Below, in pieces: positions 1 through 5,972 of a DNA stretch of 6,730 nucleotides. The translations under genes were made by a program, and so were the position numbers. The notes beneath the pieces were generated by a model. The model saw only the letters and a list, made by a program, of their open reading frames with translations, ran no database searches and had not been told where the DNA came from. Source of the DNA: Gammaproteobacteria bacterium (GTDB lineage Bacteria > Pseudomonadota > Gammaproteobacteria > Steroidobacterales > SZUA-146); assembly GCA_003228965.1 (NCBI GenBank), contig QIGP01000258.1, positions 1 through 6,730 of the forward strand. Direction: 5' to 3'. Position 1 is the first letter of the stretch. Every line of letters begins with the position of its first letter.

Positions 1-67
1 CCGCGTGACAAACCGGTAGCAACAGGGCTGCCAGAACGGCAAAAGAAAAACGATGTAGTCGGGTCAT
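1..67 (-). CDS. tolB: TolB, N-terminal fragment (signal peptide only, cut by window edge)
   Basis: The minus-strand reading starts with ATG at 67-65 and runs off the window after 22 codons. The visible peptide is a Sec signal peptide: a basic n-region (MTRLHR), a hydrophobic core (FAVLAALLLPV) and a likely signal-peptidase I site after CHA, much like the E. coli TolB leader, which ends in LHA. TolB is the periplasmic beta-propeller that binds Pal and the TolA system. No mature residue can be seen, so the call rests on the signal peptide plus the position directly after tolA, the invariant order in this cluster. The Shine-Dalgarno sequence is weak (CGAG about 8 bases before the ATG). The gene is 159 bp from tolA, the widest gap of the cluster, so it may also be transcribed separately. 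Confidence 0.85.
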   Translation of the reverse strand, partial: MTRLHRFSFAVLAALLLPVCHA

Positions 68-226
68 AGTCAAACTCGTTAGATAATAGACAAAACGGTC
101 ATTCGCAGTCCGGACATATCCTGCCTGCGTTTTGTAGAGGTCACCTGCGCCTATTTAGCCACAATTAACTTAATAAATCTTGTTTTTTGAACGAAACTTC
201 AACAACTTAAACAGACCACGCCACGG
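68..226 (-). other. tolA-tolB spacer, AT-rich, possible tolB promoter region
   Basis: This 159-bp gap is AT-rich and carries no credible ORF. A TATTAT box, 5 of 6 to the sigma70 -10 consensus, lies on the minus strand at 88-83, but I see no good -35 at 16-18 bases from it and it would leave a leader of under 10 bases. A small inverted repeat, TTGAA-GTTTCG-TTCAA, occurs near the tolA end (minus strand) without a T-run, so it is not an intrinsic terminator. A separate tolB-pal promoter is known in E. coli and would fit here, but the sequence only weakly supports one. Confidence 0.25.
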
Positions 227-1240
227 TTACTTAGGTTCAAAGATAAACACCAGTTTACGTTCGAACAGCGTTAAATCGGCCGGCTCGGGCAGTGGTGAAG
301 CTCCCTTCACTGCCCTTATAATCGAGTCTTGAACAACAGCGTCCCCATTGCATTCTCCAATTTCGACGCTCGCCACGTCACCGCCCGGAAGCTGCGACAC
401 TCGAACAGTGCAAGACAAACCCTCTTTGGCGCCGGGGGGTCGATTCCACTTGCTCTCGACTCTGGCCACAATCTGAGCGATGTATTGGGCCAGTAAACCA
501 TTGTCCACAGCCTCATTCCGCTGGTTCTCAACGCCCATCATCAGACGCATTTGTTCTTCGCGTGCAAGCTGTTCGTCCAGTTTCTTTTTGGCAGCTGCCT
601 TACGTTTTTTTAATTTGTCCGCTTCAATTTTCGCGAGCCTGTCTTTTTCTACTTTCTCTTTTATAATACGCTCAGCTTTTTTCTTGGCGTCTATCGCCTC
701 TTGCTCTATGCGCAGCGCATCTGCTTTTTCTTTCTTAATACGATCAGCTTTTTCCTTCTCGGCGCGATCTTCTTCTTTCTTGCGCTCAACGCGCTCTAGT
801 TCTTTTTTGTCGTCCGCAATTTTCTTGAGTCGAATTTGTTCTTTCTTCAACTCATCAGCCTTCTTCGCATCGTCTGCTTTCTTCGCGTCAGCCTGTGTTT
901 TTAAACGCGCACGCTCTTCTTCGTCTTTTTGTTCTTGAACTTTAAGTCGATCTTGCTCGTCTTTGTCTATTTGCTCCTGCGCCAAGTCTTTGATGCGTTG
1001 CTGTTCGAGTTCTTGTGCAAGCCGTTCGCGCTCAAGTTCGGCAGGCGTAGGCCCGGTCGGTTCTTCAAGCGGTGGCAAGTCAAGACTGCTGAGATCGATG
1101 ATCTCGGCCTGTATGACGTTACCGCTCGGTAACTCCGGCCTCACGGTTGGACGCAACGAAGGACCCAATATCAACAGCGCCACCAAACCGACGTGCAGCA
1201 GTATCGAGACGATCCACGATATTTTACTGATACCAATCAT
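227..1240 (-). CDS. tolA: TolA, inner-membrane-anchored trans-envelope protein
   Basis: The 337-residue product links the TolQR motor in the inner membrane to TolB and Pal at the outer membrane. Three domains are visible. Residues 8-27 form one transmembrane helix carrying the SxxxH pattern (S12, H16) that in E. coli contacts TolQR. Residues about 64-242 form a long charged helix rich in Lys, Glu, Ala and Asp, with a short internal repeat (AKKADDAKKAD near 119-129). Residues about 246-337 form the compact C-terminal domain, with a Cys pair (C276, C297) placed as in TolA domain III and likely forming a disulfide. ATG at 1240 is the only reasonable start: the same frame is closed 4 codons upstream by the tolR stop. 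No Shine-Dalgarno sequence precedes it (the leader reads GCTCACCTCT), so translation probably depends on coupling to tolR, 12 bp away. The domain layout makes the call secure. Confidence 0.96.
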   Translation of the reverse strand: MIGISKISWIVSILLHVGLVALLILGPSLRPTVRPELPSGNVIQAEIIDLSSLDLPPLEEPTGPTPAELERERLAQELEQQRIKDLAQEQIDKDEQDRLKVQEQKDEEERARLKTQADAKKADDAKKADELKKEQIRLKKIADDKKELERVERKKEEDRAEKEKADRIKKEKADALRIEQEAIDAKKKAERIIKEKVEKDRLAKIEADKLKKRKAAAKKKLDEQLAREEQMRLMMGVENQRNEAVDNGLLAQYIAQIVARVESKWNRPPGAKEGLSCTVRVSQLPGGDVASVEIGECNGDAVVQDSIIRAVKGASPLPEPADLTLFERKLVFIFEPK

Positions 1241-1252
1241 AGAGGTGAGCGA

Positions 1253-1705
1253 TTACTCGCCCGGCAAGTCAGAAAGACGATCGGGAGGATCGGTAATGAA
1301 CCCGACCTTTTTGGCGCCTGCACTTTGCAGCAGCACCATCCCCGCCACTACGTCGCCGTAAGAGGCGCGATGATCGCCCCGCACAAGTACCGGCAAATCA
1401 GGATTAGCGTTGAGCACCGTTCGCGCCCTGTTGAGCACCTCAAGCTCCTGAATCGGCTCTTCCTCGTTCTTGCCAATATTCAGAAACATTTCTCCATCGG
1501 CATTAATGGAGAGCACTAACGGATCTTGACCGTCCAGCAATTCAACGTCGATGGGTGCCGCGTCGGCGCTGGGTAACTCGACCTCAATACCTTGCGTAAG
1601 AAGCGGCGCGGTCACCATAAAAATGACCAGCAGCACCAACATCACATCGATGTAGGGCACTACGTTGATCTCGCCCATGATTCTGCGTTTTGAACGTTTA
1701 CTCAT
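1253..1705 (-). CDS. tolR: TolR, proton-channel subunit of the Tol-Pal motor
   Basis: The 150-residue ExbD/TolR-family protein is slightly longer than E. coli TolR (142). It has a short basic cytoplasmic tail (KRSKRR), one transmembrane helix at about 16-36 and a periplasmic domain to the C-terminus. The helix carries the family's essential Asp in the motif VPYIDVMLVLLVIF (D20, equivalent to E. coli D23), which takes part in proton passage with TolQ. The C-terminal segment SAGAKKVGFITDP matches the family's conserved end. ATG at 1705 is preceded by a strong AGGAG at 1716-1712, 6 bases away, overlapping the TAG of tolQ; the two genes are 9 bp apart and surely cotranscribed. The TAA stop is in frame with tolA, 12 bp ahead of its ATG. 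Confidence 0.97.
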   Translation of the reverse strand: MSKRSKRRIMGEINVVPYIDVMLVLLVIFMVTAPLLTQGIEVELPSADAAPIDVELLDGQDPLVLSINADGEMFLNIGKNEEEPIQELEVLNRARTVLNANPDLPVLVRGDHRASYGDVVAGMVLLQSAGAKKVGFITDPPDRLSDLPGE

Positions 1706-1714
1706 GGCTCTCTC

Positions 1715-2410
1715 CTACTGCGCAGGCGTGGCGGTTTTGCGCTGCTGTGCGTAGCGCTGAAGAATGCTGGAGAACTCTTCCATGAACGTATCGAAACGAC
1801 TTTCCAGTCGGTCGACCTGATCAGCGTAACGGTTGTAGGCAATCACCGACGGGATGGCCGCGAACAGGCCCATGGCGGTGGCAATCAACGCTTCGGAAAT
1901 TCCAGGCGCCACTACAGCGAGCGTTGGGTTTTTAATGGCGCCCAACCCGATGAAGGCGTTCATGATGCCCCACACGGTGCCAAACAGTCCGACGTACGGG
2001 CTAGTTGAACCTACCGTCGCGAGTGTTGCCAGGTTGTGTTCGAGCCGGTCAATTTCTTTAGCTTGTGACACGCGCATGGCGCGCTGACAGCCCTCAACGA
2101 TTTCAGCAGACCCCAAGTCTGGTTCGCCTCTTAAACGAGTGAACTCGCCAAAGCCTGCCGCAAATATGGCTTCCATGCCTTTCGTTGCACGGCCGGAACC
2201 CGATATCCGCTGGTAAAGCGTGGTCAGGTCACTACCCGACCAAAATGAGGTTTCAAACTCGTCGGAAATTTCCCGCGACGTTCGGATGAGGCGACTCTTG
2301 TTGACGATGATGGCCCAGGAGGCCACCGATGCGAACATTAGCAGCAGCATCACAATCTTCACCACAAGACTGGCGCCTAGTAACAGATCGAGAATGGAAT
2401 GTTCGGCCAT
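1715..2410 (-). CDS. tolQ: TolQ, inner-membrane proton-channel subunit of the Tol-Pal motor
   Basis: This 231-residue MotA/TolQ/ExbB-family protein starts MAEHSILDLLLGASLVVK, collinear with the start of E. coli TolQ. It has three transmembrane helices, at about 13-35, 128-150 and 168-192, and a cytoplasmic loop between the first two. The signature segment from VGSTSPYVGLFGTVWGIM into NAFIGLGAI is intact, and the channel-lining threonines T145 (GTVWGIM) and T178 (ALIATAM) fall at the same numbers as in E. coli. The open frame extends 28 codons further upstream into ybgC, but that extension resembles no TolQ and lacks a ribosome site. The ATG at 2410 has AGGAA 7 bases upstream and is chosen. 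It lies 10 bp after ybgC. With TolR it uses the proton-motive force to energise TolA at the division site. Confidence 0.97.
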   Translation of the reverse strand: MAEHSILDLLLGASLVVKIVMLLLMFASVASWAIIVNKSRLIRTSREISDEFETSFWSGSDLTTLYQRISGSGRATKGMEAIFAAGFGEFTRLRGEPDLGSAEIVEGCQRAMRVSQAKEIDRLEHNLATLATVGSTSPYVGLFGTVWGIMNAFIGLGAIKNPTLAVVAPGISEALIATAMGLFAAIPSVIAYNRYADQVDRLESRFDTFMEEFSSILQRYAQQRKTATPAQ

Positions 2411-2417
2411 GTGTGTG

Positions 2418-2422
2418 TTCCT
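2418..2422 (-). promoter_or_regulatory. Ribosome binding site deciding the tolQ start
   Basis: AGGAA on the minus strand sits 7 bases before the ATG at 2410 and overlaps the TAG stop of ybgC (TAGGAA). It supports the short TolQ start over the in-frame upstream ATG at 2494, and suggests coupling between ybgC termination and tolQ initiation. Confidence 0.75.
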
Positions 2423-2822
2423 AATGAGAAAATAATGAGGGGTAGTGTTTGGGCATGCGTGTCGGTTTAAGCCCTTGTCCTGATACGTAAGCACATTTAA
2501 CCATTACCTGGCACAGCGCTTTCTGAGTGTGAGCGTCTTTAACAACCTGTAAAAACGCCACGCTCGCTCGGCCCATCTCGGCCACCGAGCTGTGCACTTC
2601 CAACTCGTCGCCTAAACGTGCAGGTGCCAGGAATTTCATACTGGCTTCGGCCACAACAAACGATGAAGTGGTTTTATCCGCCAACAACTGTGAAAACGAA
2701 ATACCCAAATCTTCCATCCACTGGGTCCTCGCTCTGTCACAGAATTTAAGATAGTTAGCGTGATACACGACCTGGATAGCATCGGTATCTTCAAAAAACA
2801 CTTTACACGTAAATATATTCAT
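2421..2822 (-). CDS. ybgC: YbgC-family acyl-CoA thioesterase of the Tol-Pal cluster
   Basis: The 133-residue single-domain hotdog-fold protein belongs to the 4-hydroxybenzoyl-CoA thioesterase group. YbgC enzymes hydrolyse acyl-CoA thioesters in the cytoplasm and are linked to phospholipid metabolism; the gene almost always leads the tol operon. The active-site stretch reads FFEDTDAIQVVYHANY (residues 9-24) and retains the catalytic Asp (D14), Y20 and H21, with FCDRART following at 27-33. The two residues after DTDA are normally xG (GG in E. coli); here they are I16-Q17, so a usually conserved Gly is replaced. APARLGDELEV near 67-77 matches the family. ATG at 2822 gives the expected N-terminus, but no Shine-Dalgarno sequence is seen. 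Another ATG 7 bases upstream is out of frame. Confidence 0.93.
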   Translation of the reverse strand: MNIFTCKVFFEDTDAIQVVYHANYLKFCDRARTQWMEDLGISFSQLLADKTTSSFVVAEASMKFLAPARLGDELEVHSSVAEMGRASVAFLQVVKDAHTQKALCQVMVKCAYVSGQGLKPTRMPKHYPSLFSH

Positions 2823-2832
2823 TTTTCATTGT

Positions 2833-2862
2833 GTTATCGAGGTTTTTTGAGGTGATGGTTAA
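2833..2862 (-). promoter_or_regulatory. Weak candidate sigma70 promoter for ybgC-tolQRA
   Basis: In the 78-bp gap after ruvB the minus strand shows TTAACC (2862-2857, 4 of 6 to the -35 box), an 18-base spacer and GATAAC (2838-2833, 4 of 6 to the -10 box). The predicted start would lie only a few bases before the ybgC ATG, giving a nearly leaderless message, consistent with the missing ribosome site. Such boxes also arise by chance, so this is a guess. The rest of the gap has no strong hairpin: a 5-bp CGTAC/GTACG stem with a 15-base loop (2897-2873) ahead of GAACTTTTTCTT is too weak to call a terminator. Confidence 0.2.
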
Positions 2863-2900
2863 GAAAAAGTTCCGTACAACTACAGACTGTCGGTACGCCG

Positions 2901-3956
2901 CTATTGTGCGGGCTCATCGCCCGCATTACGCAGAGGCTGTGAAGACTCCCCACCGGGTGTGGGTTCAAGCCCAAAATGACGATAGGCACGCGCCGTCGCC
3001 ACCCGCCCTCTGGCCGTACGCATTAAAAAACCCTGCTGAATCAGAAACGGCTCAATCACATCTTCAATAGTGCCGCGCTCATCACCAATGGCGGCGGCGA
3101 GGCTCTCAACACCTACAGGCCCACCGTCGAACTTGTCGATCACCGTGCGTAACAGTTTCTGATCCATAATGTCGAAACCCTCTGGATCGACTTCGAGCAT
3201 GTCCAGCGCGGCGCTGGCAACGGCCTCGGTTACTTTGCCGTCGGCCTCGACTTCGGCGAAATCACGCACCCGTCGTAGTAAACGATTGGCGATACGTGGA
3301 GTACCTCGCGAGCGAGAAGCAACCGCGTTCGCGCCAGCCACATCGACTTCTAAAGCCATTATATCCGCCGAGCGTGTAACGATGTCGGCGAGTTCATCGG
3401 TCTCGTAAAATTCGAGCCGCTGAACAATGCCAAAGCGATCGCGAAGCGGTGAGGTGAGCAGTCCGGCACGGGTCGTTGCGCCCACCAGACAAAACGGTGG
3501 CAAATCAATTTTAATCGAACGGGCGGCCGGCCCTTCTCCGATCATGATGTCTAGCTGAAAGTCTTCCATTGCCGGGTACAACACTTCTTCAATGACAGGA
3601 CTCAACCGGTGAATCTCGTCGATAAAGAGCACATCCCCTTCTTCCAAATTGGTCAGCAGTGCAGCGAGGTCGCCGGCTTTCTCAAGCACGGGTCCTGAAG
3701 TCTGTCGAAGATTGGCACCCATTTCGTGGGCCACAATGTGAGCAAGCGTGGTTTTACCAAGGCCCGGAGGTCCAAAGATGAGCATGTGATCAAGCGCTTC
3801 CTCGCGTTGGCGAGCCGCCTGGATGAACACACGCATTTGTCGTTTTACCCGACTTTGCCCGATGTACTCATCGAGCGTACGAGGTCGGATAGCCCGCTCA
3901 AGCGAGTGTTCAGCGTCAACGGCTGTGGCGCTGATGAGTCGATCTTGTTCAATCAT
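2901..3956 (-). CDS. ruvB: RuvB, Holliday-junction branch-migration ATPase
   Basis: The 351-residue AAA+ motor assembles as hexameric rings on RuvA-bound Holliday junctions and drives branch migration. All family landmarks are present: EYIGQ (30-34), Walker A GPPGLGKT (62-69), Walker B FIDE (111-114), sensor 1 GATTRAG (159-165), arginine finger in LRDRFG (R174, same number as E. coli) and sensor 2 region [15 protein letters not shown] (218-232). The C-terminal winged-helix DNA-binding domain is intact, with [14 protein letters not shown] at 308-321. The tail after HFGLEP is about 15 residues longer than in E. coli (336) and looks disordered. ATG at 3956 has GGAG 7 bases upstream (3967-3964). 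An 84-bp gap separates it from ruvA, longer than the few bases common elsewhere. No residue looks defective. Confidence 0.98.
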   Translation of the reverse strand: MIEQDRLISATAVDAEHSLERAIRPRTLDEYIGQSRVKRQMRVFIQAARQREEALDHMLIFGPPGLGKTTLAHIVAHEMGANLRQTSGPVLEKAGDLAALLTNLEEGDVLFIDEIHRLSPVIEEVLYPAMEDFQLDIMIGEGPAARSIKIDLPPFCLVGATTRAGLLTSPLRDRFGIVQRLEFYETDELADIVTRSADIMALEVDVAGANAVASRSRGTPRIANRLLRRVRDFAEVEADGKVTEAVASAALDMLEVDPEGFDIMDQKLLRTVIDKFDGGPVGVESLAAAIGDERGTIEDVIEPFLIQQGFLMRTARGRVATARAYRHFGLEPTPGGESSQPLRNAGDEPAQ

Positions 3957-3975
3957 CTGTGCTCTCCGTCCTGAT

Positions 3976-3991
3976 GCACAGCGTATTGTGC
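3976..3991 (-). repeat. Small inverted repeat in the ruvA-ruvB gap
   Basis: GCACA and TGTGC form a perfect 5-bp stem around a 6-base loop, just upstream of the ruvB ribosome site. There is no T-run, so it is not an intrinsic terminator. It could stabilise or separate the ruvA and ruvB messages, or be chance. The rest of the 3957-4040 gap shows nothing recognisable. Confidence 0.25.
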
Positions 3992-4040
3992 GTAGCAGGA
4001 TGTGACATTACTGCTTCTTAGTGGCCAAATGTGGCGTATG

Positions 4041-4628
4041 CTATCGCGTACTGCTCTTGAGCGTCTGTCGAATCAGTTCTTCTGTGCTCAGCCCGTCGGC
4101 TTTTACGCCTTTGAGCAACCGCCGAATCTCGGTTTCTTTGTAGCCCAAAGCCTGCAAGGCGCTAAACGCCTCGTCGGAGGCATCCAGACTACTTGACGTC
4201 ACTGTCCCCGACGGGCCGAAATTAAGTTTCGCCAGCGTATCTTTCATTTCAACCAACAATCGCTCAGCCGTTTTTTTACCAATGCCCGGTAGTCGCACCA
4301 GCCTGTCAATGTCACGCTCGGCGATAGCCTCAGCGAACTCGGCTGGACTAATACCCGACAGTATTGTCATGGCAAGTTTGGGGCCTACACCGGATACTTT
4401 GATGAGTGACCTGAACATGAGGCGCTCTTTAAGCCCTGCAAACCCGTACAAAGTATGCGCATTTTCACTCACCGCGAGGTGCGTATAAACGGACACAGCC
4501 TCGCCGATGTCCGGAAGTTCGTAAAACGTCGACATGGGCGCGAACAACTCGTAACCCACTCCACCAACGTTGATAACAAGTTCCGGCGGTTGTTTGGACA
4601 CGAGCTTACCGTGCAAAAAACCAATCAT
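4041..4628 (-). CDS. ruvA: RuvA, Holliday-junction binding protein
   Basis: The 195-residue protein binds four-way junctions as a tetramer and loads RuvB. The N-terminal OB-fold domain covers about 1-64 (MIGFLHGKLV; VGGVGYELFAP at 21-31). Two helix-hairpin-helix motifs follow, VSGVGPKLA (78-86) and LPGIGKKTA (113-121). A Ser/Thr-rich linker near 139-149 leads to the RuvB-contacting domain (EAFSALQALGYKETE at 153-167). In E. coli the acidic pin that probes the junction centre is E55-D56 within RED; here the sequence is S54-E55-N56, so one acid is lost while LYGF just after is conserved. ATG at 4628 overlaps the ruvC stop as ATGA, so translation is coupled. The family call is certain; only the pin is odd. 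Confidence 0.98.
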   Translation of the reverse strand: MIGFLHGKLVSKQPPELVINVGGVGYELFAPMSTFYELPDIGEAVSVYTHLAVSENAHTLYGFAGLKERLMFRSLIKVSGVGPKLAMTILSGISPAEFAEAIAERDIDRLVRLPGIGKKTAERLLVEMKDTLAKLNFGPSGTVTSSSLDASDEAFSALQALGYKETEIRRLLKGVKADGLSTEELIRQTLKSSTR

Positions 4629-5146
4629 TGCGCCAGCTCAGCCGCAGCCTGTAAGCGCGATTTCAATCCGCGAGAATTGGCATGGCAAACAGCCACGGCC
4701 AGCGCGTTAGCTGCATCTTCTGACAAACTGCCTGAGAGTTTCAGCATCTGTTTCATCATGTGTTGGACCTGCTCTTTTGAGGCGCCACCGAAGCCCACGG
4801 TCGCCTGCTTGATGGCGCGTGGCGCGTATTCGTATATGTCACGCGACTTAAGGTCGTCGAGAATTCGGCAAATAGCGGCCGCCCTGGCCTGGCCCAATTT
4901 CAATGCGCTGCCTGCATTCTTACTCACAAACACCTGCTCTACAGCTGCTTCACCAGGCGAATACAGGTCAAGAAGTTCACGCACGCCACACCCAATTGAA
5001 TAGAGCCGGTCAATATGTGAGCCGCTAGGTGTACGTATGCAGCCGCTTGCTACGTAAGTGATGGTGCGTCCTTCAAGGTCAACCACACCATAGCCCGTTA
5101 TACGCGAGCCAGGATCAATGCCCAGAATGCGCACTGTTTTAGTCAT
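4625..5146 (-). CDS. ruvC: RuvC, Holliday-junction resolvase with one catalytic Asp replaced by Asn
   Basis: The 173-residue RNase H-fold endonuclease cuts Holliday junctions symmetrically as a dimer, and has the same length as E. coli RuvC. In E. coli four acids bind the metals: D7, E66, D138 and D141. Here the equivalents are D11 (GIDPGSR), E70 (VEQVF), D144 and N147: the motif usually DAADALA reads DAANALA, codon AAC at 4708-4706. The rest is normal: SGCIRT, F73, the KNAGSALKLGQAR helix, and basic K113 and K124. No frameshift or stop is present. ATG at 5146 is chosen because GGAT lies 6 bases upstream and the N-terminus then matches the family; an in-frame TTG at 5158 would add 4 residues. 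Whether it is active cannot be told from sequence; it could bind but not cut, or the site could be a sequencing error. Confidence 0.96.
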   Translation of the reverse strand: MTKTVRILGIDPGSRITGYGVVDLEGRTITYVASGCIRTPSGSHIDRLYSIGCGVRELLDLYSPGEAAVEQVFVSKNAGSALKLGQARAAAICRILDDLKSRDIYEYAPRAIKQATVGFGGASKEQVQHMMKQMLKLSGSLSEDAANALAVAVCHANSRGLKSRLQAAAELAQ

Positions 5147-5152
5147 GGTTTT

Positions 5153-5156
5153 ATCC
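5153..5156 (-). promoter_or_regulatory. Ribosome binding site deciding the ruvC start
   Basis: GGAT on the minus strand is 6 bases before ATG 5146 and supports that start over TTG 5158, whose own codon overlaps it. The 46-bp gap to yebC has no terminator and no LexA-type CTGT-N8-ACAG box. Confidence 0.5.
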
Positions 5157-5192
5157 AACGGCTAGTCGGTTCGCTTGTTGGGGACACGGCGC

Positions 5193-5945
5193 TCATTCAG
5201 CGCTCAGGCTAGCCAGTATGTCGTCAGATATTTCTGCGTTGGAATACACTTCCTGAACGTCGTCGAGATCTTCAAGCCTCTCGAGTAGATTCATAATGGT
5301 GTTGGCTTCCTTGGCGTTAAGCTCAGCCGTAGTCGATGCCTGCATCGTGACGGCCGCTTGTTCGAATTCGAACCCTGCTTCGGTCATTGCGTCACGCACG
5401 GCTTCAAAGTGACCAGGATCGGTGGTGACGTCAATAGAGCCGTCGCTGCTACTAACAACGTCTTCGGCGCCAGCTTCCAAAGCCGCGTCCATGACAACGT
5501 CTTCGTCAGCGCCTTTGGCGATGGTAATGAGTCCCACCTGATTAAACAGGTACGCAACCGAACCATCGGAACCGAGATTTCCGCCCGATTTACTAAATGC
5601 GTGACGCACTTCGGCCACCGTACGATTGCGATTGTCGGTCATGCAATCGACCATAACCGCCGCACCGCCAGGTCCGTAACCTTCGTAGCGCACTTCTTCG
5701 TAATTGGCGCCCTCGAGTTCCCCGGCGGCTTTTTTAATCGCCCGCTCGATATTGTCTTTGGGCATCGAGACCGCTTTGGCCTTGTCGACAGCGAGTCGCA
5801 ATCTAGGATTTGAATCGAGATCGGAACCGCCCATTTTGGCGGCAACCGAAATTTCACGAATCACTTTTGTGAACAGTTTGCCGCGTTTCTTATCCTGCGC
5901 GCCTTTTCGATGCTGGATATTTGCCCATTTACTATGGCCTGCCAT
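5193..5945 (-). CDS. yebC: YebC/TACO1-family protein
   Basis: The 250-residue product matches the YebC family over its full usual length. The N-terminal signature [15 protein letters not shown] is exact, followed by [10 protein letters not shown] (23-32), the [12 protein letters not shown] segment (46-57) and [10 protein letters not shown] (61-70). The middle domain carries the glycine-rich YEGYGPGG (87-94) and the [14 protein letters not shown]...GGNLG region (106-125). The acidic C-terminal part includes [15 protein letters not shown] (220-234). Members have been described as DNA-binding regulators (for example PmpR in Pseudomonas) and, more recently, as ribosome-associated factors that help translate proline-rich stretches, as for human mitochondrial TACO1. 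The sequence does not decide between these roles. The gene sits 46 bp ahead of ruvC, its common neighbour. The ribosome site is weak (GGGA about 13 bases before ATG 5945). Confidence 0.97.
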   Translation of the reverse strand: MAGHSKWANIQHRKGAQDKKRGKLFTKVIREISVAAKMGGSDLDSNPRLRLAVDKAKAVSMPKDNIERAIKKAAGELEGANYEEVRYEGYGPGGAAVMVDCMTDNRNRTVAEVRHAFSKSGGNLGSDGSVAYLFNQVGLITIAKGADEDVVMDAALEAGAEDVVSSSDGSIDVTTDPGHFEAVRDAMTEAGFEFEQAAVTMQASTTAELNAKEANTIMNLLERLEDLDDVQEVYSNAEISDDILASLSAE

Positions 5946-5972
5946 ATCGTGGTATTTCCCGTTGTTATCGAT

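Noticed and set aside
857..895. Near-tandem repeat inside tolA
   Set aside because: It encodes AKKAD repeats typical of the TolA helix, so it is explained by protein composition.
480..938. Plus-strand open frame rich in Ser and Phe opposite tolA
   Set aside because: It is the antisense shadow of the Lys/Glu coiled-coil codons, with no ribosome site and no recognisable protein.
2411..2494. 28-residue N-terminal extension of TolQ from an upstream ATG
   Set aside because: It overlaps the end of ybgC, has no ribosome site, is unlike any TolQ N-terminus, and the ATG at 2410 has a good site and matches the family start.
2873..2897. Possible terminator after ruvB
   Set aside because: The stem is 5 bp with a 15-base loop and the following T-run is offset, so it is too weak to call.
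2831..3070. Plus-strand open frame with GAGGTG next to an internal ATG at 2855
   Set aside because: The purine tract touches the ATG, too close to serve it, and most of the frame is antisense to ruvB.
3532..3545. GGCCGGCC palindrome, also seen near 6450
   Set aside because: Both lie inside coding sequence in locally GC-rich codons, with no spacing or context suggesting a site.
4455..5003. Plus-strand open frame opposite ruvA and ruvC
   Set aside because: It lies across two certain genes, and the composition is that of an antisense shadow.
5147..5158. TTG start adding four residues to RuvC
   Set aside because: The ATG at 5146 has GGAT at proper distance and yields the family-standard 173 residues.
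5358..5813. Plus-strand open frame opposite yebC
   Set aside because: It is entirely inside yebC and shows no motif or initiation signal.
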